Shown here piece by piece: positions 25,504 through 34,346 of a stretch of DNA of 64,000 bases (the first letter of the stretch is position 1; every line of letters starts with the position of its first letter). The DNA comes from Gammaproteobacteria bacterium (lineage in GTDB: Bacteria; Pseudomonadota; Gammaproteobacteria; Xanthomonadales; SZUA-36). The translations under genes and the position numbers were made by a program. The stretch covers positions 62,001-126,000 of the forward strand of contig JAUHYP010000003.1 in NCBI GenBank assembly GCA_030426265.1, read 5' to 3'. Below the pieces are notes generated by a model. That model was given only the letters and a program-made list of their open reading frames with translations, had not been told where the DNA came from and did not search any database.

Positions 25504-26475
25504 GTGTCTCCCGCGCCCCTGCGTCAAGGCGTTTTCCTCGACCTCGCGACCGTCGACAACGGCGAGCTGAAGCTCGGCGCCCTCGACCGCAGCCTCCCCG
25601 GCTGGACCTTCTTCCAGTCCACGACACGCGATGAACTGGGGCAACGACTGCCCGGCAACGACGTGGTCGTCACCAACAAGGTCGTACTCGACCGGGCCGC
25701 CTTCGAGGCCGCGAAGGGCCTGCGCCTCGTGGTGGTCTGCGCGACCGGTACGAATGTCGTCGACCTCGAGGCGGCGAAGGCGCACGGGGTGACCGTCTGC
25801 AACATCCGCGACTACTGCTCGGACTCCGTGGCGCAGCACGTGCTGACCCTGATGCTGAACCTGGTGACGGGACAGCCCTTCTACGGCCAGCGCGCGCGCG
25901 ACGGGTGCTGGCGCGAGGCCGGCACGTTCAGCCTGCACGACCGGCCCATTCGCGACCTCTCCGACCTCAGCCTGGGCATCATCGGTTACGGCACGCTGGG
26001 CCGCGCCACCGGGGCCCTGGCCCGCAAGATGGGCATGAACCTTCTGATCGGCGAGCGCCGCGGCCAATCGCCGCGACCGGATCGTCTCTCGTTCCGGCAC
26101 CTGGTGGAGAACGCCGACGTGGTCAGCCTGCACTGCCCGCTGACGCCGGAAACCGAGCACATGATCGACCGGGAGGTGCTGCGCGCCATGAAGCCGACGG
26201 CCCTGCTGATCAACACCGCCCGGGGCGGCATCGTCCACGAGCGCGACCTGGCTGACGCCCTGCGGGCGGGCGACATCGCCGGTGCCGGCGTGGACGTGTT
26301 CACCGAGGAACCCCCGCCGCCGGATCACCCCCTGCTGGCCGACGACATCCCCAACCTGCTCATCACCCCGCACAACGCCTGGGGCAGCGTCAGCGCACGC
26401 CAGGAGGCCATCGACCAGGTCACTGCCGTGATCCGTTCCTTCGACCGGGGCGTGCCCGTCAACCGGGTGGCGTGA
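25504..26475 (+). CDS. D-isomer-specific 2-hydroxyacid dehydrogenase (glycerate dehydrogenase-like)
   Basis: A 323-residue NAD(P)-dependent dehydrogenase. It has the nucleotide-binding GIIGYGTLGRATG (residues ~159-171), catalytic Arg in NTARGGIVHE, a downstream Glu in the AGVDVFTEEP region, and His in TPHNAWG. It is closest in pattern to HprA-type glycerate/hydroxypyruvate dehydrogenases, though lactate or other hydroxyacids cannot be excluded. It starts with GTG, 31 bp after the exbD-like gene. The next gene is convergent. Confidence 0.88.
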   Translation: MSPAPLRQGVFLDLATVDNGELKLGALDRSLPGWTFFQSTTRDELGQRLPGNDVVVTNKVVLDRAAFEAAKGLRLVVVCATGTNVVDLEAAKAHGVTVCNIRDYCSDSVAQHVLTLMLNLVTGQPFYGQRARDGCWREAGTFSLHDRPIRDLSDLSLGIIGYGTLGRATGALARKMGMNLLIGERRGQSPRPDRLSFRHLVENADVVSLHCPLTPETEHMIDREVLRAMKPTALLINTARGGIVHERDLADALRAGDIAGAGVDVFTEEPPPPDHPLLADDIPNLLITPHNAWGSVSARQEAIDQVTAVIRSFDRGVPVNRVA

Positions 26476-26560
26476 GTCGGACCTGTTCGCGGCTCCGGCG
26501 TTCCGATCGTCCCGGGGGCTTTCGGTCGGCGGCCTTTCTTCCCGGGAGCCCGAGGGGGCT

Positions 26561-26833
26561 TCAGGATTTTCCGGATGTCAGTTCCAGCCAGCCGCTGGGA
26601 TCCTCCTCGGGGGGCATCTGCAGGAAATAACCCGTGTCCTCCAGTTGCGCCATGACCTGGTGAACGTCCGCCTGGGCGAGGGTCCGGTCGGGCGTGAGTT
26701 CGAGTTCCATGACCACATCGTCGAGGTCGAATCGTTCCCGCAAGGGCTGCGGCAGCGTCTCGAGATCGAACATCTCGCGAACATACAGATAGGTGTAGGG
26801 GCGCCCCCGCGCCCGGTAGATGGTGCAGTGCAC
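26561..26833 (-). CDS. YcgL-domain protein
   Basis: A 90-residue cytoplasmic protein of the YcgL (DUF709) family. It has an N-terminal CTIYRARGRPYTYLYV strand pair, the central LPQPLRERFDLDDVVMELEL block and GYFLQMPP near the end. The family is almost confined to gammaproteobacteria and has no settled biochemical role. It is divergent from the lipoprotein-TIR-SLOG gene group, sharing a 109-bp intergenic region. Confidence 0.88.
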   Translation of the reverse strand: MHCTIYRARGRPYTYLYVREMFDLETLPQPLRERFDLDDVVMELELTPDRTLAQADVHQVMAQLEDTGYFLQMPPEEDPSGWLELTSGKS

Positions 26834-26942
26834 GGCAACCGTTCTCCTGGGTCAGCCGGCATTGCAGCGAACCGTCGCTGCGCCGGATTCGTGCCAATTT
26901 GCTATGTTATCGGAGAGAGACACACACAAGGAGTGCATCGTC
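26834..26942 (+). promoter_or_regulatory. Divergent intergenic region upstream of the lipoprotein-TIR-SLOG genes
   Basis: Holds a possible -10 box (TATGTT at 26903-26908) and a strong ribosome-binding site AAGGAG about 9 bases before the ATG at 26943. A purine/CA-rich stretch (GAGAGAGACACACACAAGG) forms the short leader. No clear -35 or operator palindrome was found. This is the only evident promoter region for the three genes downstream. Confidence 0.4.
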
Positions 26943-27521
26943 ATGAAACTGATCGTGCCGTTCCTGATCTGTTGCCTGGCCCTGGCGGGATGTGAATCCC
27001 CACAGAAGAAGAAGCTCGTGGTCAAGGACCAGCCCATCAAGCTCCGCGTGATGCCCGGGCCGAAGCTGGAGGTCAACGAACCACCGACGAAGGGATGTGT
27101 TGCCGCCAGTACGGAACTCAAACGTGGCTGCATCGTCGCGAACATCGGCGACGAGATCGATGCCGAGTTCAGTCTCCAGCAGTTCAATCGTTATCACATC
27201 GGGGCCTTCAAGGTTTGCCGCGGCACAGGCAAACCAACGGAAGGCGCCGAGTGCGAGCTCCAGGGCAAGGAGCCCACCGAATTCATCCTGGAGTTTGCCG
27301 GCATGAGCGCGATCCCGGGAACGGACGGGCTGGTGAACTTCAAGAAGCTCGCACCCGGCGCCGATCTCGCCGGGTTCAAGCTGACGAACAGGAACAGGCT
27401 GAAGCAGGATTACTTCTACAGCGTGCAGGCCTGTCCCGACCCGGACACGGACAGCAAGGATGGCTGTTTCTGGACCGATCCGCCCATCCAGAACAAGGGC
27501 ATCGGCCAGATCTCGCATTGA
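26943..27521 (+). CDS. Six-cysteine lipoprotein preceding the TIR gene, function unknown
   Basis: A 192-residue protein with a lipoprotein signal: hydrophobic core and lipobox LALAGC (lipidated Cys17). The mature part has a lysine-rich linker, then a soluble domain with six Cys (52, 63, 92, 104 and two near the C-terminus, in QACPDP and DGCFW). That number is enough for three disulfides, fitting an outer-membrane or periplasmic location. I recognise no family. It ends 20 bp before the TIR gene and has the group's best ribosome-binding site, so it is probably the first gene of the operon. It could be a sensor, a receptor or an unrelated passenger. Confidence 0.7.
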   Translation: MKLIVPFLICCLALAGCESPQKKKLVVKDQPIKLRVMPGPKLEVNEPPTKGCVAASTELKRGCIVANIGDEIDAEFSLQQFNRYHIGAFKVCRGTGKPTEGAECELQGKEPTEFILEFAGMSAIPGTDGLVNFKKLAPGADLAGFKLTNRNRLKQDYFYSVQACPDPDTDSKDGCFWTDPPIQNKGIGQISH

Positions 27522-27541
27522 GGTCGCCATGCGCGTGACGC

Positions 27542-29644
27542 ATGAACCCCGCTGACGCCCCGGCGGGGTTCCAATACACCGCCTACATCAGCTACAGCCA
27601 CAGGGACGCCCGGTGGGCCGGCTGGCTACACCGCGTGCTGGAGGGCTATCGCGTTCCTTCTCGCCTGGCCGGCCGTCAGGGCGAACACGGCATCATTCCC
27701 CGCCGTCTGGCCCCCGTATTCCGTGATCGGGAAGACCTGTCCAGCGCCAGCGACCTGGGCAGCCATATCACGCAGGCGCTCGACACCTCGCGGATGCTCA
27801 TCGTGGTGTGCTCTCCGGAGGCGGCCAGGTCGCGATGGGTCAACGAGGAGGTGCGCTGGTTTCGAACGAAGCACCCTGACCGTCCCGTGCATTGCCTCCT
27901 GGTCGACGGGGAAGTGGGGGGCGCCGGCCCCTCGCCGTTTCCGCCCGAGCTGACCGAACGGGGCGACGCCGAGCCCCTGGCCGCCGATCCCCGCCCATGG
28001 GCGGATGGCAAGACCCTGGCGCGCCAGAAGATCATTGCCGGAATGCTGGGCGTGCGACTGGACGAACTGCGCCAGCGCGACCTTCGCCGTCGTCGCGGCC
28101 TGCAGGCGGCCATGGCCGCGGTGGCCGTGGCGGCCATCGCCCTCGTGTTCACCACGGTCACTTCGCGCATTGCCGAACGCCAGGAACGTTCCAAAGCGGA
28201 GGAAATGGCCGGGTTCATCGTCGACCTGGGAGAGCGGCTGCGGTCGGACCAGGACCTGGAAACGCTGGCCCTGATGAGCCAGCAGGCAGTGACGTACCTG
28301 GACTCCCTCGATCCGGATGACCTTTCCAGGGAATCGGCCATCAAGGTGGGGCTGGCCTTGCGCCAGTTCGGCCTGGCCATTGGTGGACAGGGTGACGCCA
28401 ACCGGTCGATCGCGGCATTGCGCAGGTCCAGGGAACTGTTCAGGGACCTGTTCAAGCGCCAACCCAATGACGCGGAAGTGCTGTTCGAGTTGTCGCAGGC
28501 CGAAGCTTACGTCGGCATCCATCATTTTCACCGCCGGGAGTATGCCGATGCCAGGGCGCCGCTGGAGGCGTATCTCGAGCTTGCCCAGTCGATGCTGGCG
28601 CTGGAGCCCGGCAACCCGGATTACATGCTGGAGGCGTCCTACGCCGCCACCGGTCTTCTGGCCCTGCGCGTCGATGGCGGGCAGTCCATGAGCCCCGAAA
28701 CGCTGGCTGAAGCAGAAGCTGCCGTGCGACTGGCAGAGGACGTGTATCGACAATCCGGCGAACTGACCCAGTATTCGACCACGATGGCCTGGGCGGCCGA
28801 TGCGCACCTGTACGCCTGTCGCCCGGTCACGGCGCTGGCCTACCGCACGACCACTTTGCCGCTGGAGCAGGATGCCGTGCAAGCAACCCCTACGGACCGC
28901 TCGCTCGAAACACAACTGGCGTATCGGTATTCCGGCCTGTCCAACGTCCTGTTCGTGCTCGGTCGCCTGGGAGAGTCGGTGATGCACCGCCAGAAGGCCA
29001 TTGACCTCCTGGAGGGCCTGTCGCGTCGCGACCCGAGCAACCAGGATCTGAGAGAGCACGCCCTGTTGCAGAGAGCAAGGCTGGTGATGCACCGGGGCTT
29101 CGAGGATGTCGAAGGCGCGGCGTCCACGGCACTGGAAGGGATGGCGCCGCTGGAGCAGGAGCTCCGTGCGATTCACGAACCATCAGAGCGGCCGTCGAGC
29201 ACCGAAGCGGAATTGTCCCAGCTGGTCCTGGGCCAGGCGCGCCTCGCTCACAGGGTCGGGTGGTCCGCGAAAGCGCTGGAACACCTGGAGCGCGCCCGAG
29301 AGGGACTGATGCCGCACATTGCCAGCACGACCCCTGATCGGGTCTTTCAGGATATCGCCGGCCAGGTTCGCGTTACCTGGTGGGAGCTCCAGGGCGAGGA
29401 TCCAGCCGTTTCCTGGCCGGAACTCGGTCGCATGACACGTACCGAACATGCCGCATATCGCAGTTGCGAACTTGCCGAGACGTCGGCGCACCTGGCAGTG
29501 CTCGAAGGCGACATCGAGCGCGCACTCATCGAAGTGCGGTATCTCGAAGAAAACCAGTTTCGTCCTCCAGGCTTCGCATCGTTCTGTCTGGCCAACGGAC
29601 TGTGTGAACCGGCCGGGATCGCCGATACGGGTAACGGAGGCTAG
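27542..29644 (+). CDS. Membrane-anchored TIR-domain protein with helical (TPR-like) C-terminus
   Basis: A 700-residue protein. Residues ~11-130 form a TIR domain: YTAYISYSHRDARWAGWL, PVFRDREDL, LIVVCSPEAARSRWVNEEV. Glu102 or Glu103 sits where TIR NADases keep the catalytic Glu. A KxxAGxLGVRLDELRQRDLRRRR stretch (about 163-185) precedes one membrane helix (187-208). About 490 helical residues follow with TPR-like A/G/Y spacing (ELSQAEAYVGIHHF, MLEASYAATGLLAL). It likely has a cytoplasmic TIR and a periplasmic sensory part. Prokaryotic TIRs often cleave NAD+ in defence. Co-directional with the SLOG gene (6 bp gap). Activity and trigger are unknown. Confidence 0.87.
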   Translation: MNPADAPAGFQYTAYISYSHRDARWAGWLHRVLEGYRVPSRLAGRQGEHGIIPRRLAPVFRDREDLSSASDLGSHITQALDTSRMLIVVCSPEAARSRWVNEEVRWFRTKHPDRPVHCLLVDGEVGGAGPSPFPPELTERGDAEPLAADPRPWADGKTLARQKIIAGMLGVRLDELRQRDLRRRRGLQAAMAAVAVAAIALVFTTVTSRIAERQERSKAEEMAGFIVDLGERLRSDQDLETLALMSQQAVTYLDSLDPDDLSRESAIKVGLALRQFGLAIGGQGDANRSIAALRRSRELFRDLFKRQPNDAEVLFELSQAEAYVGIHHFHRREYADARAPLEAYLELAQSMLALEPGNPDYMLEASYAATGLLALRVDGGQSMSPETLAEAEAAVRLAEDVYRQSGELTQYSTTMAWAADAHLYACRPVTALAYRTTTLPLEQDAVQATPTDRSLETQLAYRYSGLSNVLFVLGRLGESVMHRQKAIDLLEGLSRRDPSNQDLREHALLQRARLVMHRGFEDVEGAASTALEGMAPLEQELRAIHEPSERPSSTEAELSQLVLGQARLAHRVGWSAKALEHLERAREGLMPHIASTTPDRVFQDIAGQVRVTWWELQGEDPAVSWPELGRMTRTEHAAYRSCELAETSAHLAVLEGDIERALIEVRYLEENQFRPPGFASFCLANGLCEPAGIADTGNGG

Positions 29645-29650
29645 CCGGCG

Positions 29651-31372
29651 TTGGATGGTTCGCTGTCATTGGAAAAGGATGCGCGGCTCTGCCTGACGGT
29701 CGCCGTGACGGGCCATCGGGACCTGTCGGCCGATGAAGTGCCGAGGCTTCGGGAGTCGGTCCACGGATTTCTGAGTCACCTGGTCGAGGAATATCCGGAC
29801 CTGCAGATCGAACTGCTTTCCGGCATGGCGGCAGGCGCGGACCAGCTCGTCGTCGAACAGGCTTTGTCACTGGGCTTGCCGGTCGTGGCGGTCCTGCCGT
29901 TGGAGGTCGAGGAATATTGCAAGGACTTCGCCGACGGGGGGCGTGTCCTGAGATCGCTGCTGGAACACTGTGAAGTCGTGACCATGCCCAGGCTCCAGGG
30001 TGAGGACCCCACGGTGGACCCAGAGGCCCGCGCACGCCACTACGCCCACCTGGGCGTGTTTCTTTCGAACCACTGCCAGGTGCTGCTGGCGCTCTGGGAC
30101 GGAAAGCCCTCGGACCATACGGGCGGCACCGGCGGTGTGGTCAGTTACCACCTTTCCGGCGTGATGCCGGGCTATGACCTTGAAGAGGCCGCACCGAACC
30201 TGCTTGCCAACAGCGAAAACGACCTCGCGTTCCATGTCGTGTGCTCGCGGGACCGGGACGGTGGGGCGCCTGAAGCTTCGCTGGAGCCCCTGCAGGCCTA
30301 CTGGCTCACCGGCGCCTTCGGCCGGCAGTCATCCGCATATATGCCCTGGGACTACGACCTCATGCTCGACCGCCTCGGGGTGTTCAGTCGCGACCTGGGG
30401 CGCTATGCGGCCGCTCTGGAATCGGAGGCCCGGGGTTTGCTGGTCGACGCTCCGGAAGGCCTGGAATGGCCCCGCGGCGTCGCGTACGTGGACCGGCTCT
30501 ATGCCATGGCCGACTGGCTGGCGGTGCACTACCAACACCGCTTCGCCTCTGGCCTTCTGTTCGGGCACGTGCTCGCCGTGCTCATGGGCGTGGTGTTCAT
30601 CATCTATTCCGAGTTCATCGTGCACTGGCCGCTGGCGGTGCTGTTCATGGTCCTGTTCCTGACGGGCTTCGTCGTCCACGCCGTGGGCGAGCGCCGGGAG
30701 TGGCACCGCAAGTACCTCGACTACCGGGCGCTGGCCGAAGGCCTGCGCGTGCAGGTGTACTGGTCACTGGCCGGCGTGGTGCGCAGCCGGTCTGCGGGAT
30801 TTGCCTATGACAACTTCCTGCAGAAGCAGGACGTGGACCTTGCCTGGATTCGCCACGTGATGCGCTCTGCGAGCCTGCGCCGGGAGCGCCACCACCCACC
30901 GGATTCCCGTTGGGTGCCCTGGGTCATCGCCCGGTGGGTCGGTGACCGCGACTCCGGGCAACTGGGCTACTACTCGGGCAAGGCCCGGAGCCGCGCAGCG
31001 CAGTACCGGCGCACTCGCCTGTTGAGCCAGGTGGCGCTGTGGGGCGGTATCGTCATGGCGGGCGTCCTGGCCGTGCTCGCCACGCGCCTGGACGAGATGC
31101 AGGCCATCGTGCTGCTGATCCTCATGGGGATCCTGCCCCTGGTGGCGGGCGTGCGCGACGCGTACTCACACAAGAAGGCGGACAAGGAACTGATCAAGCA
31201 GTACCGCTTCATGGCCGATGTGCTCGGCAACGCCCGGCGCCTGCTGGACGGCAACGACGAGCTCGTCTTTCAGCGCAAGGTGCTCAAGGCGCTCGGCAGC
31301 GCGGCGCTCGAGGAGCATGCCGAGTGGTTGCTGATGCACCGGGAGCGCCCGCTGGAGCCGGGCGGTCTCTGA
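29651..31372 (+). CDS. SLOG-domain protein with two pairs of membrane helices (SLATT-like)
   Basis: A 573-residue protein. Residues ~14-175 form a SLOG/LOG-type Rossmann domain: VAVTGHRDL (17-25), LLSGMAAGADQLV (55-67), LLALWDG (145-151) and the Gly-rich GGTGGVV (158-164) that should bind a nucleotide. Helix pairs lie at about 300-320/326-343 and 461-477/485-501, each followed by charged helices (REWHRKYLDYRALAEGLR; KADKELIKQYRFMADVL), as in SLATT-type 2TM effectors. It starts with TTG, with GGAGG 10 bases upstream. In known conflict systems SLOG senses or processes a nucleotide and 2TM units act as pore-like effectors. The pairing with TIR is the point of interest; function is inferred. Confidence 0.8.
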   Translation: MDGSLSLEKDARLCLTVAVTGHRDLSADEVPRLRESVHGFLSHLVEEYPDLQIELLSGMAAGADQLVVEQALSLGLPVVAVLPLEVEEYCKDFADGGRVLRSLLEHCEVVTMPRLQGEDPTVDPEARARHYAHLGVFLSNHCQVLLALWDGKPSDHTGGTGGVVSYHLSGVMPGYDLEEAAPNLLANSENDLAFHVVCSRDRDGGAPEASLEPLQAYWLTGAFGRQSSAYMPWDYDLMLDRLGVFSRDLGRYAAALESEARGLLVDAPEGLEWPRGVAYVDRLYAMADWLAVHYQHRFASGLLFGHVLAVLMGVVFIIYSEFIVHWPLAVLFMVLFLTGFVVHAVGERREWHRKYLDYRALAEGLRVQVYWSLAGVVRSRSAGFAYDNFLQKQDVDLAWIRHVMRSASLRRERHHPPDSRWVPWVIARWVGDRDSGQLGYYSGKARSRAAQYRRTRLLSQVALWGGIVMAGVLAVLATRLDEMQAIVLLILMGILPLVAGVRDAYSHKKADKELIKQYRFMADVLGNARRLLDGNDELVFQRKVLKALGSAALEEHAEWLLMHRERPLEPGGL

Positions 31373-31439
31373 AGGCCGGGGTCCTGCCTGAAGGGTTTCG
31401 GTCCGTGCCGGGAGGATCCGTTCCGTGATGGCCCGGGGC

Positions 31440-33386
31440 TCAGCGATTCAACCGGTTCGCCACCAATTCCGCCACCACTTCCGGTTCGGCCAGTGTCGAA
31501 GTGTCGCCCAGCCGGTCCGGTTCGTTCTCGGCGATCTTGCGCAGGATGCGGCGCATGATCTTGCCCGAGCGGGTCTTGGGCAGGCCCGGGGCCCACTGGA
31601 TGAGGTCGGGCGTGGCGATCGGCCCGATGTCCTTGCGCACCCACTGGCGCAGTTCCTCGCGCAGTTCCTCGCTGGGCTCGATGCCCAGGTTGAGGGTGAC
31701 GTAGACGTAGATGCCCTGGCCCTTGATGTCGTGCGGATAACCCACGACGGCCGCTTCGGCCACGGCGGCATGCGCCACCAGGGCGCTTTCCACTTCGGCG
31801 GTGCCCATGCGGTGGCCGGAGATGTTGAGCACGTCGTCGACGCGGCCGGTGATCCAGTAGTAGCCGTCGGCGTCACGGCGACAGCCGTCGCCGGTGAAAT
31901 AGACGCCCGGGTACTGGCTGAAATAGGTCATGCCGAAGCGCTCGTGGTCGCCCCAGACGGTGCGCATCTGGCCCGGCCAGCTGTCGGTGAGCACGAGGTA
32001 GCCCTCGGCTTCGCCTTCCAGGACCTTGCCCTGCTCGTCGAGGATGGCCGGCATCACGCCGGGCAGCGGGCGCGTGGCCGAACCGGGCTTCATCGGTGTC
32101 GCGCCCGGCAGGTTGGCGATCAGCGCCGCACCAGTCTCGGTCTGCCACCAGGTGTCCACCACCGGGCAGCGTTCTTCGCCGACGACCCGGAAATACCACT
32201 CCCAGGCCTCGGGATTGATGGGCTCGCCCACGGTGCCGAGCAGGCGCAGGGATTGGCGCGAGGTCTTCTGGACCGGCTCGTCGCCCTGGCGCATCAGGGC
32301 GCGGATCGCGGTGGGGGCGGTGTAGCAGATGTTGATGGCGTGCTTGTCCACGACCTGCCAGAAACGGCTGGCGTCAGGGTAGTTCGGTACGCCCTCGAAC
32401 ATCACGGTGATGGCGCCGTTGGCCAGGGGGCCGTAGACCACGTAGCTGTGGCCGGTGACCCAGCCGACGTCCGCCGTGCACCAGAAGATGTCACCGGGCT
32501 GGTAGTCGAACACCAGTTCGTGCGTGTAGCTGGCATACACCAGGTAACCACCCGTAGTGTGCATCACGCCCTTGGGCTTGCCGGTGGAGCCGGAGGTGTA
32601 GAGGATGAACAGGGGGTCCTCGGCGGACATTTCCTCGCAGGGGCAGTCGGCACTCACCGTGGCCTCCGCCTCATGCAGCCAGGAGTCGCGGCCGGCGGTG
32701 AAGGGCGTGTCCCCGCCGGTGTTGCGCACCACCAGGACATTGCCCACCAGGTCCGCGACGCCTTCGCGTTCCAGGGCGGCGTCCACATTCGCTTTCAACG
32801 GGACCTTGCGGCCGCCACGCAGCCCTTCGTCGGCCGTGATGACCAGGCGGGATTCGCAGTCCAGGATGCGTTCGGCCAGGGCGTCCGGCGAAAAGCCGCC
32901 GAACACCACGGAGTGGATCGCGCCGATGCGCGCGCAGGCCAACATGGCCACGGCGGCTTCGGGAATCATCGGCATGTACAGCGTCACCCGGTCGCCCTTC
33001 GACACGCCCAGGCCTTTCATGACATTGGCCATGCGGCAGACGCGCGCGTGCAATTCGCGGTAGCTGATCGCGGCGTCCCGTGCCGGGTCGTCACCTTCCC
33101 AGAGAATGGCCGTCTGCTCGCCGCGCGACTCCAGGTGGCGGTCGACGCAGTTGTAGCAGACGTTCAGGGTGCCGTCCTCGAACCAGCGCACGTGCAGGTC
33201 GGCCCGGTCCCAGGACACGTCCTTGACCTTCGAGAAGGGTTGGATCCAGTCCACCCGTTCAGCGATGCGGGACCAGAAGCCCTCGTTGTCCTCGACGGAT
33301 TCGCGGTAGAGCCGTTCGTAGTCCGCTTCCTTGACGCGGGCCCGTTCGCGGGCCGTCTCGATGATCGGGTGCGCGGTGTAGTGCAT
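31440..33386 (-). CDS. acs: Acetyl-CoA synthetase
   Basis: A 648-residue AMP-forming acetate:CoA ligase, of usual length (652 in E. coli). It has the adenylate-forming motif [12 protein letters not shown], then WWQTETGA, the hinge [14 protein letters not shown] and the acetylation-controlled Lys in [10 protein letters not shown]. It activates acetate for the TCA and glyoxylate cycles. The start MHYTAHPII is typical. It stands alone between the convergent SLOG gene and the co-directional rhomboid gene. Confidence 0.97.
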   Translation of the reverse strand: MHYTAHPIIETARERARVKEADYERLYRESVEDNEGFWSRIAERVDWIQPFSKVKDVSWDRADLHVRWFEDGTLNVCYNCVDRHLESRGEQTAILWEGDDPARDAAISYRELHARVCRMANVMKGLGVSKGDRVTLYMPMIPEAAVAMLACARIGAIHSVVFGGFSPDALAERILDCESRLVITADEGLRGGRKVPLKANVDAALEREGVADLVGNVLVVRNTGGDTPFTAGRDSWLHEAEATVSADCPCEEMSAEDPLFILYTSGSTGKPKGVMHTTGGYLVYASYTHELVFDYQPGDIFWCTADVGWVTGHSYVVYGPLANGAITVMFEGVPNYPDASRFWQVVDKHAINICYTAPTAIRALMRQGDEPVQKTSRQSLRLLGTVGEPINPEAWEWYFRVVGEERCPVVDTWWQTETGAALIANLPGATPMKPGSATRPLPGVMPAILDEQGKVLEGEAEGYLVLTDSWPGQMRTVWGDHERFGMTYFSQYPGVYFTGDGCRRDADGYYWITGRVDDVLNISGHRMGTAEVESALVAHAAVAEAAVVGYPHDIKGQGIYVYVTLNLGIEPSEELREELRQWVRKDIGPIATPDLIQWAPGLPKTRSGKIMRRILRKIAENEPDRLGDTSTLAEPEVVAELVANRLNR

Positions 33387-33512
33387 GGATGTTGTATCTC
33401 TTGTGGGTTCTCCGAACCATCATTCTAGCGGCCCCGCACCGGGCTTGCGGGCTTTTGGGGGCGCCGCTTCCAGTCTGTGGCGCCCGCTCGCCTGCGCGGG
33501 TGAGGCGCTGCG

Positions 33513-34118
33513 TCAGCGCTTCCAGGTCATGCCGGGTCGCCAGCCCCAGCGCCACAGCAGGATGCCGCCGCCCACCAGGCCACCCAGGTGGGCGAAGTGG
33601 GCCACCGTCGGGAGGGTGTTGGTCAGGCCCAGGGCCAACTCGACGCCGGCGTAGATCAGCACGAACCACTTGGCCTTGATGGGAACCGGCAGGAAGATCA
33701 GCATCACCCGGTTCTCGGGATACATCACTCCATAGGCCAGCAGCAGGCCGAACACCGCGCCCGAGGCGCCGATGGTGGGCCACATCTGGCCGGTGATCTC
33801 CTGGACCGCCAGTTGGGTCAGCGCCGCCGCCAGCAGGCAGGTGACGTAGTAGAAGGCGAAGCGTTTGCTGCCCCAGGCCTGCTCGACCGCCAGCCCGAAC
33901 ATCCAGACGGCGAACATGTTGAAGAAGATGTGGCTGAAATCACCGTGCAGAAAGCCGTAGCTGAGCAGCTGCCAGGCGCCGAAGCGCCCGCTGTCCAGCG
34001 GCCACAGGGCCAGTGCGGCGGGCAGGCCGGCCTGGATGAAGTAGATGATCGCGCAGGCGCCGATGATGCCCAGCGACACGGGAGGGCGGGTCACGCCGTG
34101 GTTCCAGGAAGTGTTCAC
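33513..34118 (-). CDS. Rhomboid-family intramembrane serine protease
   Basis: A 201-residue protein with about six membrane helices. It carries the rhomboid motifs: HGDFSHIFFNM in the second helix, the catalytic serine in GASGAVFG, and the catalytic His within VAHFAHLGGL. It cleaves single-pass membrane proteins inside the bilayer; targets are unknown. It lies 126 bp upstream of acs on the same strand and may be independently transcribed. Confidence 0.93.
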   Translation of the reverse strand: MNTSWNHGVTRPPVSLGIIGACAIIYFIQAGLPAALALWPLDSGRFGAWQLLSYGFLHGDFSHIFFNMFAVWMFGLAVEQAWGSKRFAFYYVTCLLAAALTQLAVQEITGQMWPTIGASGAVFGLLLAYGVMYPENRVMLIFLPVPIKAKWFVLIYAGVELALGLTNTLPTVAHFAHLGGLVGGGILLWRWGWRPGMTWKR

Positions 34119-34346
34119 GGGTGGTCGGCTCCGTTGGGTTCGGTGGGCCTGGACAGGAAGGTCACGCTTCGTCGCGCTGCCATGGCGCGGTGGTCACGCC
34201 GCCCTGGCCGGCCAGCTGGTTTAAAATGGGGTCTCGTCTTCAGATGCCGCCCAAGGCGGCCCATTTCAATGGCCGGCCTGCCGTTCTCGCCCTGAGTGCA
34301 CGATTCGGGCGGCGCCGCGGCCCCGGCCCGGGAAGCTGCCGCGACC

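Noticed and set aside
26943-31372. Prophage or integrative element carrying the TIR-SLOG genes
   Set aside because: No integrase, attachment repeats, tRNA target or shift in base composition is visible at the edges.
31425-33428. 667-codon frame antisense to acs
   Set aside because: The acetyl-CoA synthetase on the other strand is unmistakable and full length; this frame is a shadow.
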